This document shows positions 17,222-26,300 of a DNA stretch of 64,000 nt, in pieces; position 1 is the first letter of the stretch; every line of letters begins with the position of its first letter. A model generated the notes under the pieces. That model was not told where the DNA came from. It ran no database searches and worked only from the letters and a program-made list of their open reading frames with translations. Origin of the DNA: Anditalea andensis (GTDB lineage: Bacteria; Bacteroidota; Bacteroidia; Cytophagales; Cyclobacteriaceae); contig NZ_JMIH01000022.1 in the NCBI RefSeq assembly GCF_000714815.1, forward strand, positions 186,001 to 250,000, written 5' to 3'. The translations under genes were made by a program, and so were the position numbers.

Positions 17222-17857
17222 TCACTTCTGTTCAATAAACTGCTTCTGAATTTCGTCTTCCTCTTCTTCCTTCTGTGTTTTTTCGTGTTCGAAGAATTTG
17301 GTCTGGTAGAATAAGATGATGGCAACTCCAATAAAAATAGCAGCATCGGCTATATTGAAAATAGGCCAGAGGGCCGTATAACTTCCCCCCCATATTGGTA
17401 CCCATTCGGGGATAAATCCTTCCCAGATGTCGAAATAAAACATATCGATCACCTGTCCATGAAACCATGGGGTGGGTGCGTTGTATGGTGCATTGTTCAA
17501 CAATACGCCATAAAAGATACTATCGATCAAATTTCCGATAGCTCCTCCTAAAATCATCGCTATACAGACAATGTATCCGGGATGGGCTTTCTTATTGATC
17601 AAATAATAGAGATAATAACCTATACCAAACATGGCCACCAGTCTGAATGAGGTAAGGATAAATTTACCATATTCTGACCCCAGCTGCATGCCAAAAGCCA
17701 TGCCCGGATTGGTGGTATAGTGCAGTTTAAACCAGTCTCCTATCACTTTTATCTGACCGGGAGTCCCAAAGTCCATGTTATAGTGGACCAGCATCTTGAC
17801 TGCCTGATCTATAAGGATTACTAAAATAGCTATCCCAAAATATTTTGGATATTTCAT
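17222..17857 (-). CDS. lspA: lipoprotein signal peptidase (signal peptidase II)
   Basis: LspA cleaves the signal peptide of diacylglyceryl-modified prolipoproteins in the inner membrane. The 211-residue protein has four membrane helices. The two catalytic aspartates sit in GGAIGNLIDSI and in the FNIADAAIFIG segment. It is longer than E. coli LspA because of an insert before the second motif and a charged C-terminal tail (QKEEEEDEIQKQFIEQK), as usual in Bacteroidetes. It lies 67 bp downstream of ileS and is probably cotranscribed. The many lipoproteins in this window are its substrates. Confidence 0.95.
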   Translation of the reverse strand: MKYPKYFGIAILVILIDQAVKMLVHYNMDFGTPGQIKVIGDWFKLHYTTNPGMAFGMQLGSEYGKFILTSFRLVAMFGIGYYLYYLINKKAHPGYIVCIAMILGGAIGNLIDSIFYGVLLNNAPYNAPTPWFHGQVIDMFYFDIWEGFIPEWVPIWGGSYTALWPIFNIADAAIFIGVAIILFYQTKFFEHEKTQKEEEEDEIQKQFIEQK

Positions 17858-17924
17858 ATGTTATCTTCTTGCACCGATAGATGCCGGACAATATAATTCA
17901 TTATTTCAATAAGTAAATCCGGAA

Positions 17925-20900
17925 TTATACCTTTTCTACTTTTACGGTCAATTCAAAGTCATCCATATCGAGTATAGTTCCTCCTTCGATATTGCCGTTT
18001 ACACTTAATGATAAAGCCTGTGTCTCTTCCCTAATATAAGAAGAGAAATTTTCCAAAGCCTGATTGATCAATTCATCATGCTTAGCTATTTTTATATTGA
18101 TCTTGTCCTGAACCTCTAGGCCCATATCCTTTCTAAGGTTTTGAATCCTGTTGACCAGATCACGGGCTATTCCTTCTTGTTTTAGTTCTTGTGTCAAGGT
18201 TACATCCAATGCCACCGTCACGCCTCCTTCTGAAGCCACGGACCAGCCTGGTATATCTTCAGATGAGATTAACACATCTTCGAGCGTTAAAGTTATTTTT
18301 TCGCCTTCAAGGTCGATAAAGATAGCTCCGTTTTTCTCTATCTCGGCGATCTCATCTTTGCCCCATTTCTGGATGTTAGCAGCCACTAGCTTCATTTTTG
18401 GACCGAATTGCTTGCCTAATTTAGAGAAATTAGGTTTAACATTTTTTACCAAAATACCGGAGGTGTCATCAATGTATTCGATGTGCTTGATATTGACTTC
18501 CGCCTTGATCAGTTCTTCTACATGCTGGATCTGTTGTTTGGTCTTTTCAGACAGGATAGGAACCAGGATCTTCTGAAGGGGCTGTCTTACTTTTAACCTT
18601 TCCTTCTTTCTTAGGCTATGCACAAGTGAACTGATGTTCTGTGCCAGCTCCATGCTCGCCAGGAGATCTTCATTGATCAAGCTGTGGTCAGCATTGATCC
18701 ACTCTGTAAGGTGAACGGACTCAGGAACCTGATGACCTGCCTCTCTTCTGCCCTCAGTCAAGTTTCTGAACATCCAGTCCGAATAGAATGGTGCAAAAGA
18801 AGACATCAACTGAGAAATGGTGATCAGGCACTCATAAAGCGTCTCATAGGCAGCCAGCTTGTCAGCGTTCAATTCACCTCTCCAGAACCGTTTTCTGGCC
18901 AATCTCACATACCAGTTGGATAATTGGTCTACTGTGAAGCTCATGATAGCTCTGGTGGCCTTGGTAGCATCATAGCTGTCCATGGCATTTTCTACCTCTA
19001 TGATCAGCGACTGCAGCTTTGAGATGATCCATCTGTCCAGCTCAGGTCTTTGATCTGCCTGGATGGCCTTGTCACCATCATAGGTAAAGTGATCCAGGTT
19101 GGCATATAGCGCAAAGAAATTGTAGGTATTCTGTAGGGTGCCGAAGAAGCGTCTCTGCACTTCAGTTACCCCTTCTTCGTTAAATTTAAGGTTGTCCCAT
19201 GGATTGGCATTGGACAGCATATACCATCTCAGCGCATCAGGGCCGAATTCCTTCAGTGTCTTGAATGGATCCACTGCATTGCCCAGTCGCTTGGACATTT
19301 TATTGCCGTTTTTGTCCAGCACCAAGCCATTTGCGATGACATTTTTAAATGCCACATCATCAAACAGCATGACGGAGATAGCGTGCAAGGTAAAAAACCA
19401 GCCTCTGGTCTGGTCCACACCTTCTGCTATATAGTCGGCCGGGTAATTGGCTTTGAATATTTCTTCGTTTTCAAATGGATAGTGCCACTGTGCATATGGC
19501 ATAGCTCCCGAATCAAACCATACATCAATCAGATCAGTCTCACGGAACATCTTTTCACCCTTAGAAGACACCATGATTACATCATCCACATATGGACGGT
19601 GAAGATCCGGCACCTCTTCTTTGAAGGGAGAGGCAGTCATAAAGCCTTTTTCTATGGATTTCTTGATTTCTGCATTTAATTCATCGATAGAGCCGATACA
19701 TTTTTCCTCAGATCCATCTTCAGTTCTCCAGATAGGCAGCGGCGTACCCCAAAACCTTGATCGGCTTAGGTTCCAGTCCACCAAATTCTCCAGCCAGTTG
19801 CCAAATCGGCCTATACCGGTAGATTCGGGCTTCCAGTTGATGGTCTTGTTCAGCTCCACCAGTTTATCTTTATAGGCTGTGGTCTTGATAAACCAGCTTT
19901 CCATAGGGTAATAAAGTATAGGCATATCCGTTCTCCAGCAGTGTGGATAGCTGTGCTCGTATTTCTCTACCTTGAAAGCTTTGTTTTCATTCTTGAGGAT
20001 GATGGTAATAAAGATATCAGTGGTCTTATAATCAGCACCTGACTCATCTTCTTTCAAATAGTTCTTCACATAAAAATCATCCGCCCCAAATTCCTTATGG
20101 GCTGCGATGCCGTGTTCTTTGATCTTATCAGCTAGGTATTTTCCTACTATAGGTAAAAACTTACCCTGCTTATCTATTACCGGAACATCTGTCCCATTCT
20201 CATCTTTGACAAAAACGCCAGGCACTCCATTCTGCTCCAATGTCCTAAAGTCATCCGCCCCAAATGCTTTGGCAAGGTGGACAATACCGGTGCCGTCTTC
20301 GGTAGTGACATAATCTCCCGCTATCACAGTAAAAGCGGGATGCGGCAGTGATAGGCCTTCTATCGGGAATAATTGTTCATATTCCAATCCCAATAAATCC
20401 CTGCCCTTCATTTCTCCCAATACCTGATACGGGATCAGCTTATCTCCAGGTTTATAGTCCTCTATGGCCACATCACTGGCCTTGGGGTTAAAGGAAGCGC
20501 TCAGCCTTGCTTTGGCCAGGATAACGGTCTGTGGCTGGAATGTATATGGGTTAAAGGTTTTCACCTTTACATAATCCAGGTTTTCTCCTACGGCAAGGGC
20601 AGAATTGGAGGGAAGTGTCCACGGCGTGGTGGTCCAGGCCAGGATATAGGTATCTTCTTCTCCTTTAAGCTTAAACATAGCAGTGATAGAGGTATCTTTT
20701 ACATCTCTGTAGCAGCCGGGCTGATTAAGCTCGTGGGAACTAAGCCCAGTACCTGCTGCTGGTGAATAAGGCTGTATAGTATACCCCTTATAAAGCAGTC
20801 CTTTATCATAAAACCTCTTGAGGAGATTCCAAAGTGTTTCTATGTATTTGGCGTCAAAGGTAATATAAGGATCATCCAAGTCCACCCAGTAACCGATCTG

Positions 20901-21311
20901 CTCGGTGAGCTGGTCCCACTCATCTTTAAAACGCATGACCGTCTCGCGGCATTTTTTGTTATATTCCTCTACAGATATCTTCTTGCCTATATCCTCCTTG
21001 GTGATGCCAAGTTCTTTTTCTACCTGAAGTTCCACGGGAAGGCCATGGGTATCCCAGCCTCCTTTACGCTTTACCTGAAAGCCTTTTAGTGTCTTATACC
21101 GACAAAAAATATCCTTAAGGGTCCGTGCCATCACGTGGTGGATACCCGGGGTTCCGTTGGCTGAAGGCGGGCCTTCGAAGAAGGTGAAGGTTTCGGCTCC
21201 TTCTCTGTTTTCCACGGATTTCTGAAAGATTTTGTTCTCTTTCCAAAAAGCCAGAATACTTTCCCCTATGCCGGGATAATCAACTTGTTTATATTCCTGA
21301 TATTTTTTCAC
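17925..21311 (-). CDS. ileS: isoleucine--tRNA ligase, eukaryotic-like (type 2), GIHH variant
   Basis: IleRS charges tRNA-Ile and hydrolyses mischarged valine in its editing domain. The 1128-residue length and C-terminal region fit the eukaryotic-like IleRS2 branch. The class I signature normally HxGH reads G56-I57-H58-H59 (PPSANGTPGIHHVMAR), so the first histidine and the glycine are exchanged. The second signature KMSKR is intact near residue 670. The GxHH form is known from some IleRS2 enzymes and is linked to very high mupirocin resistance. No T-box-like leader is seen; a -7 box lies about 100 bp upstream. Confidence 0.96.
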   Translation of the reverse strand: MKKYQEYKQVDYPGIGESILAFWKENKIFQKSVENREGAETFTFFEGPPSANGTPGIHHVMARTLKDIFCRYKTLKGFQVKRKGGWDTHGLPVELQVEKELGITKEDIGKKISVEEYNKKCRETVMRFKDEWDQLTEQIGYWVDLDDPYITFDAKYIETLWNLLKRFYDKGLLYKGYTIQPYSPAAGTGLSSHELNQPGCYRDVKDTSITAMFKLKGEEDTYILAWTTTPWTLPSNSALAVGENLDYVKVKTFNPYTFQPQTVILAKARLSASFNPKASDVAIEDYKPGDKLIPYQVLGEMKGRDLLGLEYEQLFPIEGLSLPHPAFTVIAGDYVTTEDGTGIVHLAKAFGADDFRTLEQNGVPGVFVKDENGTDVPVIDKQGKFLPIVGKYLADKIKEHGIAAHKEFGADDFYVKNYLKEDESGADYKTTDIFITIILKNENKAFKVEKYEHSYPHCWRTDMPILYYPMESWFIKTTAYKDKLVELNKTINWKPESTGIGRFGNWLENLVDWNLSRSRFWGTPLPIWRTEDGSEEKCIGSIDELNAEIKKSIEKGFMTASPFKEEVPDLHRPYVDDVIMVSSKGEKMFRETDLIDVWFDSGAMPYAQWHYPFENEEIFKANYPADYIAEGVDQTRGWFFTLHAISVMLFDDVAFKNVIANGLVLDKNGNKMSKRLGNAVDPFKTLKEFGPDALRWYMLSNANPWDNLKFNEEGVTEVQRRFFGTLQNTYNFFALYANLDHFTYDGDKAIQADQRPELDRWIISKLQSLIIEVENAMDSYDATKATRAIMSFTVDQLSNWYVRLARKRFWRGELNADKLAAYETLYECLITISQLMSSFAPFYSDWMFRNLTEGRREAGHQVPESVHLTEWINADHSLINEDLLASMELAQNISSLVHSLRKKERLKVRQPLQKILVPILSEKTKQQIQHVEELIKAEVNIKHIEYIDDTSGILVKNVKPNFSKLGKQFGPKMKLVAANIQKWGKDEIAEIEKNGAIFIDLEGEKITLTLEDVLISSEDIPGWSVASEGGVTVALDVTLTQELKQEGIARDLVNRIQNLRKDMGLEVQDKINIKIAKHDELINQALENFSSYIREETQALSLSVNGNIEGGTILDMDDFELTVKVEKV

Positions 21312-21684
21312 GATCGGATTTTCTTTTGTCTATGTAATAGGTTTGGAAGCTAAACTGCCCCGTTTCAACACCTTAAGGATAGGATCAATTCCCTAATCCT
21401 TTCAAAAGCAGGCACAAAGATAATAGATTTTGAGGGTTAAAGTGAATATTGGTTAGGAAAAATGGTTTGGTAAGGATGCGGAAGGTTTAATGGGGATAAA
21501 ATGAGGTCCACAGTCGGCGATCGATAGTCCAAGGAAATGGTATCAACCTTGTCTCCCGCTTGAGATGGTATCAAGATGAAGATTTTCATTTCGCTGGATT
21601 CATAATTTATCGGACATATAGCATACAATAGTCAGCAAATGAATGTTTGTGGGGACATTGAAATTTTGAAAATAAATAGATTTT
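21312..21684. other. upstream region of ileS, otherwise no gene seen
   Basis: This 373-bp stretch holds the predicted ileS promoter near 21415-21422. The remaining frames on both strands are short and resemble nothing known. Confidence 0.5.
21415..21422 (-). promoter_or_regulatory. -7 promoter box of ileS
   Basis: On the minus strand the sequence reads TATCTTTG, an exact TAnnTTTG match. It is 104 bp upstream of the ileS ATG at 21311. Confidence 0.45.
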
Positions 21685-21713
21685 ATACCTAATGGTAAAA
21701 TACCATTAGGTAT
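21685..21713. repeat. perfect 13-bp palindrome before the ATPase pseudogene
   Basis: ATACCTAATGGTA, a three-base AAA loop and TACCATTAGGTAT form a perfect inverted repeat. It ends 9 bp before an ATG at 21722 and just upstream of the ATPase remnant, the position of an operator. No T run follows, so a terminator is less likely. Confidence 0.6.
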
Positions 21714-21734
21714 CATTAAGTATGGAATTAAGTC

Positions 21735-22351
21735 AAAATGAGATCATTTTGGCAGCGTCAAAGGACGGTCACATATTGTCTCTATGGCTGCAATAGACAT
21801 ATGATGACCTATATTTTCAATAATTCTACAGGTTTGGCGATATCATGTTATTACAGAAAATTGGTTCTTAGCATTGGGGAAAATTTTTTTGTGATATGCT
21901 TTAAACGGATAGGGAAAACCGGAAAAAGACAGCTGCTTTAATCCCAGGTTTGATGAGGTATCATTATTGGTATGTGCAACAGTTGGTCCATTATACTTGT
22001 CAAAATACTGAAAAGATAGCTGGGGAGGCAGATGCATATATGGCGTTGGAGAAATTGATATGTGCCAATACACCCTTATACCAAAAGGAAGTAGAATCCA
22101 TTAGCCCAACCCAGTTATGTTTCCAGAAAGCTGTTGCACAGGGGGAAACCCAGCTGACATCCACAGCAGTGATGGATAAATACAAAGTGGGAACACCCAG
22201 GGATATTTCAAAAAACAAAGCCATATTGGTCCCAAATGATATCCTTACTGAGGATAATGGAAAATATGAATTTCTTGATCCGGCTTTTGAACTTTGGTTT
22301 CTTAAGCTATATTTTAGGAGAGTTTATCTTCTAAAAACTAATTTGCATTAG
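21735..22351 (+). pseudogene. C-terminal remnant of an AAA-family ATPase, several frameshifts
   Basis: Family-like sequence is spread over three frames. FWQRQRTVTYCLYG and RHMMTYIFNNST (21738-21830) are in one frame. FYRFGDIMLLQKIG follows in another frame, with a TAG before HWGKFF. ICFKRIGKTGK returns to the first frame, and AALIPGLMRYHYWYVQQL continues in the third frame, which then runs unbroken (PTQLCFQKAVAQGETQLTS, KYEFLDPAFELWFLKLYF) to the stop at 22351. These are blocks of the Bacteroidetes ATP-binding proteins with an archaeal-type ATPase fold. The Walker A half is missing. The gene is clearly dead; only a 133-codon 3' frame remains open. Confidence 0.7.
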
Positions 22352-22458
22352 ATGAGGATCCACAATAGCACTAAGTCACTAAAGTCTAAACAGTAAAGTG
22401 TGGTTAAAGATTATCATTAATTGACAATCCGAATCCATCAATCAAAAATTACAAATCC

Positions 22459-23799
22459 TTACGCACCCGGCAGTGCAATGCCCTTCACCTTCCTATATAG
22501 AGACAGTGCATACTTATCCGTGATACCAGATATAAAATCAATCAAAGCCCGAAGAAGTGCATAAGCATTTTCTCCATCGTACTCTTCCAGATCAAAATCT
22601 TCCGGCAGCAATCTCAATATGCTTTTGTCCTGACCTGAATAGAGCTCAGGCTGATAATATTTATGATAAAGTGCTTTGGAAAATACTTCCAGCAATCCTT
22701 CCAACACCTGGAAGCCCGCTGCCTCTTTTTCCAGTACTGGCTTGCTTCTGTAGATTTTTTCTACGGATAATTTTTGAATTACTGCCAATGCTCCGGAGGA
22801 AGGAATGCAATCAGTTAGGGCTTTGTCGAAATCACCTGTTAGGATTTCATGTTCCCTTTCTATAAATACTTCAGCTGCTTCTTCTATCAGCTTACCTATA
22901 GTCAACGCCCTTAAGATGGCCAGTTTTTGGGAAGGGTATTTATAATTCTGGAGTTTTTCAGCGCTGAATTTATCCTTCAGGATATTAGCCATCAGCTGAA
23001 TGCTTTCTTCGAGGTTCACAAGTCCCAGTGTGCAGCCATCCTCCAGATCAATGATATTATAGCAGATATCATCCGCCGCTTCTACCAAGAAAGCCAATGG
23101 ATGTCTCAAATATGCATTTTTATCGGATGGAATCCCTAATTGATCGGCGAGTAATGTATAATGCTCGGATTGGTCGGAGAAAAAACCGAATTTCTTTTGG
23201 CTCCTTCTTGATTTGTCTTTATCTACAAAAAGGGAGGGTCTAGGATATTTGGTAAATGCGGCCAAGGTTGCAAAATTGATTTTAAGGCCATGATTTTTGG
23301 CCGTCAGCATTCTAAATCCCTGTGCATTCCCTTCAAAATTTACCATGTCTTCCCAGGCATCCACCGAGAGGTGATTTTTCCATACCCTGCCATAAGCATG
23401 AAACTTAAAAAAATCAGAAATAGCCTCCTCACCCGCATGGCCAAAGGGTGGGTTGCCGATATCATGAGCAAGGGCTGCTGCGGCAACTATGGCCCCGATC
23501 TCTGTGGAGGATAAGTCACTTAACTCTTCATATTTATGGATGAGATGTTCACCGACTATTTTTCCCAGCGACCTGCCTACACTGGACACTTCGAGACTGT
23601 GGGTAAGCCGGGTGTGGACAAAATCATGTTCGGGAAGAGGAAATACCTGCGTTTTGTCCTGTAGGTTACGGAATGGTGCAGAGAATATTATCCGGTCATA
23701 ATCCCTATCAAATTCACTTCTGGATTTGTCTGTCGGGGATGATTGGCTCTCTTTAAGCTCAAACCTTCCCGGACGTAATAGCTGTTCCCACTTCATCAT
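22459..23799 (-). CDS. dgt: dGTP triphosphohydrolase
   Basis: This HD-domain enzyme hydrolyses dNTPs (classically dGTP) to the nucleoside and triphosphate. In the 446-residue protein the metal-binding residues are seen as HTRLTHSLEV and AALAHDIGNPPFGHAGEE, the HD motif being AHD. The N-terminal FRNLQDKTQV is a typical dGTPase patch. The frame can be extended to a TTG at 23805, but this TTG is inside a TAATTTTG promoter box, so the start is ATG 23799 or the adjacent ATG 23796. It is divergent from the DUF4382 gene. Confidence 0.93.
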   Translation of the reverse strand: MMKWEQLLRPGRFELKESQSSPTDKSRSEFDRDYDRIIFSAPFRNLQDKTQVFPLPEHDFVHTRLTHSLEVSSVGRSLGKIVGEHLIHKYEELSDLSSTEIGAIVAAAALAHDIGNPPFGHAGEEAISDFFKFHAYGRVWKNHLSVDAWEDMVNFEGNAQGFRMLTAKNHGLKINFATLAAFTKYPRPSLFVDKDKSRRSQKKFGFFSDQSEHYTLLADQLGIPSDKNAYLRHPLAFLVEAADDICYNIIDLEDGCTLGLVNLEESIQLMANILKDKFSAEKLQNYKYPSQKLAILRALTIGKLIEEAAEVFIEREHEILTGDFDKALTDCIPSSGALAVIQKLSVEKIYRSKPVLEKEAAGFQVLEGLLEVFSKALYHKYYQPELYSGQDKSILRLLPEDFDLEEYDGENAYALLRALIDFISGITDKYALSLYRKVKGIALPGA

Positions 23800-23802
23800 G
23801 TC

Positions 23803-23810
23803 CAAAATTA
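23803..23810 (-). promoter_or_regulatory. -7 promoter box abutting the dgt start
   Basis: The minus strand reads TAATTTTG, fitting TAnnTTTG. It ends 3 bp before ATG 23799, so the message would be leaderless or nearly so. Confidence 0.5.
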
Positions 23811-23932
23811 ATCAAACCCCAAATAAAAACTGCTCTAATGGCAACTTTCTGAATAATTTTTCATTGTCTTTAAAACATTCCTTACTAAGTTTGATAATTC
23901 CATATTATAAAGACACATTTTAGTTGAATCCG

Positions 23933-24718
23933 ATGTTTGTCAAATCAAAATATTTAATTTTTGCTGTTCTATTTTTTCTTTCGATGGTCTTGCTGGCTTC
24001 CTGCTCCGGAGACGACGAAAGGGAGAATGGGCTTGTCAATATTTTTTTAATAGATGCTCCAGGGGATTTTGACGAAGTTTTTGTAGAAGTCCTAGGGGTA
24101 GAAGTAGTTCCAGATAATGGCGAACCTATCTTTTATGATTTTATTCCTGCCAATAAAATGGTAAATGTGGCCAACTTGGTAGGGGAAGCCTCACTGCTGG
24201 TTGGTAGAGGAAGAATACCTATAGGGATGATGACACAGATGACTCTGGTCCTGGGAGAAGAACTTTACCTGCAAAGAGCCGGGCAAAGGATAAATATGGA
24301 ATATGCTTCTCCTGAGAACCGTCGGATTGTTTTTGAAACAAATTACAATATACTGGGAGGCGTATCCTATGATCTTTATATAGATATAGACCTGGCCAGA
24401 TCTGTCAGAGGTATTGCGGGAGTATTTGTATTTGATCCGGTAGCCCGGAATTTTTCCAATATGGGCAAGGGAATACTTACCGGTACAGTAAATCCCCCGG
24501 CTGCACGTCCATATATTTATGCCTTTTCAGATACAGACACCCTTACCACACTCACTAATGCAGAAGGGAGATATTTTTTCCGTGGACTGAACAGTGGAAA
24601 TTATCAAATCAGTATACAGCCAAGACCGCCCTATACTGACACTACATTCATAAGTCCCATCAGAACAGATACACTAAATAGGATTCCGACCATAGTACTT
24701 AGAAGACCTGCTGCATGA
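23933..24718 (+). CDS. DUF4382 domain lipoprotein
   Basis: The 261-residue protein begins with a lipoprotein signal peptide whose lipobox is LLASC, followed by SGDDERENG, so it is membrane anchored. The middle part (FLIDAPGDFDEVFVEVLGVEV) matches DUF4382. The C-terminal third (TGTVNPPAARPYIYAFSDTD, then TNAEGRYFFRGLNSGNYQIS) is a carboxypeptidase-regulatory-like beta-sandwich. Function is unknown; such proteins are surface or periplasmic in Bacteroidetes. The upstream in-frame TTG (23924) is less likely than ATG 23933. The stop overlaps the ribD start by 4 bp. Confidence 0.82.
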   Translation: MFVKSKYLIFAVLFFLSMVLLASCSGDDERENGLVNIFLIDAPGDFDEVFVEVLGVEVVPDNGEPIFYDFIPANKMVNVANLVGEASLLVGRGRIPIGMMTQMTLVLGEELYLQRAGQRINMEYASPENRRIVFETNYNILGGVSYDLYIDIDLARSVRGIAGVFVFDPVARNFSNMGKGILTGTVNPPAARPYIYAFSDTDTLTTLTNAEGRYFFRGLNSGNYQISIQPRPPYTDTTFISPIRTDTLNRIPTIVLRRPAA

Positions 24719-25755
24719 CAAAAGAAGAGCTGTATATGCTTCGGGCCATCGAACTGGCAGAATTGGGCAGAGGGAATGTCCGGCCAAATCCTTTGGTGGG
24801 ATGTGTGATAGTTTATGAAGATCATATTATAGGGGAAGGTTACCATCAGCTATATGGCGGGCCACATGCCGAAGTGAACGCCATCAATGCAGTAGTTGAC
24901 AAAAGCCTGCTGCCATTCGCTACTGTTTATGTAACTCTCGAACCCTGTGCTCATTTTGGAAAAACACCACCCTGTGCAGACCTTTTAGTGAAACACAGGG
25001 TTGGGAAAGTTATCATAGGTGCGTTGGATTCAAATCCGTTGGTAGGGGGTAAGGGTGTAGCAATATTAAAAAATGCAGGCATACCTGTGGAAGCCGGTTT
25101 ATTAGTAGATAAAATAAGAATTCAAAATAGCCGATTCTTTACCGTCATGGAAAAACAAAGGCCCTATGTCTTATTGAAATGGGCACAGACCCAGGACGCA
25201 TATGTAGCTAGGGCCAATTATGACAGCAAATGGATCAGCAATGCATATAGCCGCCAGCTGGTGCATAAGTGGAGAGCAGAAGAGCATGCGATCATGGTAG
25301 GTACCCAAACTGCCCATTATGATAATCCCAAGTTAAATGTAAGGTCCTTTACCGGCAAAGATCCTGTCCGTATAATGATTGATAAAAAACTGACGCTGGA
25401 TCCTAATTCCCATTTGTTTGATCAAAGTCAGCCTACTATCTGTTATAATACCGAAAAAGATGAAGAAAAAGAAAATCTTCTGTATGTTAAGCTAAAGGAC
25501 CACTTCTTCCTCAAAGATATATTAAAAGATCTTCAGGAAAAGAAGATTCAAAGTGTGTTGGTTGAAGGAGGGAGTTTTTTGCTTCAAAAATTCATTTCCG
25601 AGAACTTATGGGACGAGGCTAGGGTTTTTACTGGAAACATCCTATTTGGCGAAGGAATTAAAGCACCTGAACTAAATGCCATTAGGTTGGAGACCCAATA
25701 TATATTGGGAGACAGGCTGGATCTTTATGTTAATCCATCACCTGACTCCATTTGA
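24715..25755 (+). CDS. ribD: bifunctional riboflavin biosynthesis deaminase/reductase
   Basis: RibD deaminates and then reduces the pyrimidine intermediate of riboflavin synthesis. The 346-residue protein has the deaminase zinc site H51-A-E53 and PCAHFGKTPPC (C78 and C87) in the N-terminal domain. A reductase domain follows with the LKWAQTQDAY and VEGGSFLLQKF signatures. It starts with an ATGA overlap with the DUF4382 lipoprotein gene, so translation is coupled. No FMN riboswitch is present. The fRMsr gene follows 33 bp downstream of the stop, counted to its likely ATG. Confidence 0.95.
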   Translation: MTKEELYMLRAIELAELGRGNVRPNPLVGCVIVYEDHIIGEGYHQLYGGPHAEVNAINAVVDKSLLPFATVYVTLEPCAHFGKTPPCADLLVKHRVGKVIIGALDSNPLVGGKGVAILKNAGIPVEAGLLVDKIRIQNSRFFTVMEKQRPYVLLKWAQTQDAYVARANYDSKWISNAYSRQLVHKWRAEEHAIMVGTQTAHYDNPKLNVRSFTGKDPVRIMIDKKLTLDPNSHLFDQSQPTICYNTEKDEEKENLLYVKLKDHFFLKDILKDLQEKKIQSVLVEGGSFLLQKFISENLWDEARVFTGNILFGEGIKAPELNAIRLETQYILGDRLDLYVNPSPDSI

Positions 25756-25788
25756 TCATTGTTTTTTACTAAAAATGAATACCATAGC

Positions 25789-26271
25789 ATGGCTGAATCC
25801 TTATTAATCCCAGAGGGGGTGTCAAAAATTGAAAAATATACTGCTATGCTGCCGCAGATAGAGGCGCTGATAGCAGGTGAGGATGATATAGTAGCTAATC
25901 TGGCCAATATGGCCGCCGTTTTAAAAGAAAGCTTTGGCTTTTTTTGGGTTGGGTTTTATATTGTAAAAGGTGACCAGTTAGTCCTCGGTCCTTTTCAAGG
26001 GCCTATAGCCTGTACCAGGATTAACTATGGAAAAGGGGTATGTGGTACTGCTTGGAAAGAGGCCAAAACTCAGTTAGTGCCTGACGTAGATGCCTTTCCT
26101 GGGCATATAGCCTGTAGCTCAGCTTCTAAATCAGAGATAGTGTTGCCCGCATTTAAAGATGGACAGGTAGCATTAGTGCTGGATGTAGACAGTGATGTCC
26201 TTGAAGATTTTGATCAAGAGGATGCTGATCAGCTGGAAAAGCTGATGCGTATGATCGAAAAGTTTTTATAA
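25789..26271 (+). CDS. GAF-domain free methionine-(R)-sulfoxide reductase
   Basis: fRMsr reduces free methionine-R-sulfoxide using thioredoxin. The 160-residue GAF protein has its three redox cysteines at C75, C85 and C109 (ACTRI, GVCGTAW, HIACSS), with the spacing known for E. coli fRMsr (10 and 24 residues). An in-frame TTG at 25759 is possible, but ATG 25789 gives the family length. It follows ribD closely and precedes the oxidoreductase gene by 29 bp, so it is probably part of the same operon. Confidence 0.9.
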   Translation: MAESLLIPEGVSKIEKYTAMLPQIEALIAGEDDIVANLANMAAVLKESFGFFWVGFYIVKGDQLVLGPFQGPIACTRINYGKGVCGTAWKEAKTQLVPDVDAFPGHIACSSASKSEIVLPAFKDGQVALVLDVDSDVLEDFDQEDADQLEKLMRMIEKFL

Positions 26272-26300
26272 CTAATTTTTCCTCTTCCCTACATTTCAAT

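Noticed and set aside
21950-22351. A real 133-residue gene of its own
   Set aside because: Upstream fragments of the same ATPase family in other frames show it is the 3' end of a broken gene.
24600-24720. FMN riboswitch in front of ribD
   Set aside because: ribD overlaps the upstream lipoprotein gene by 4 bp, and no RFN-element conserved segments are present.
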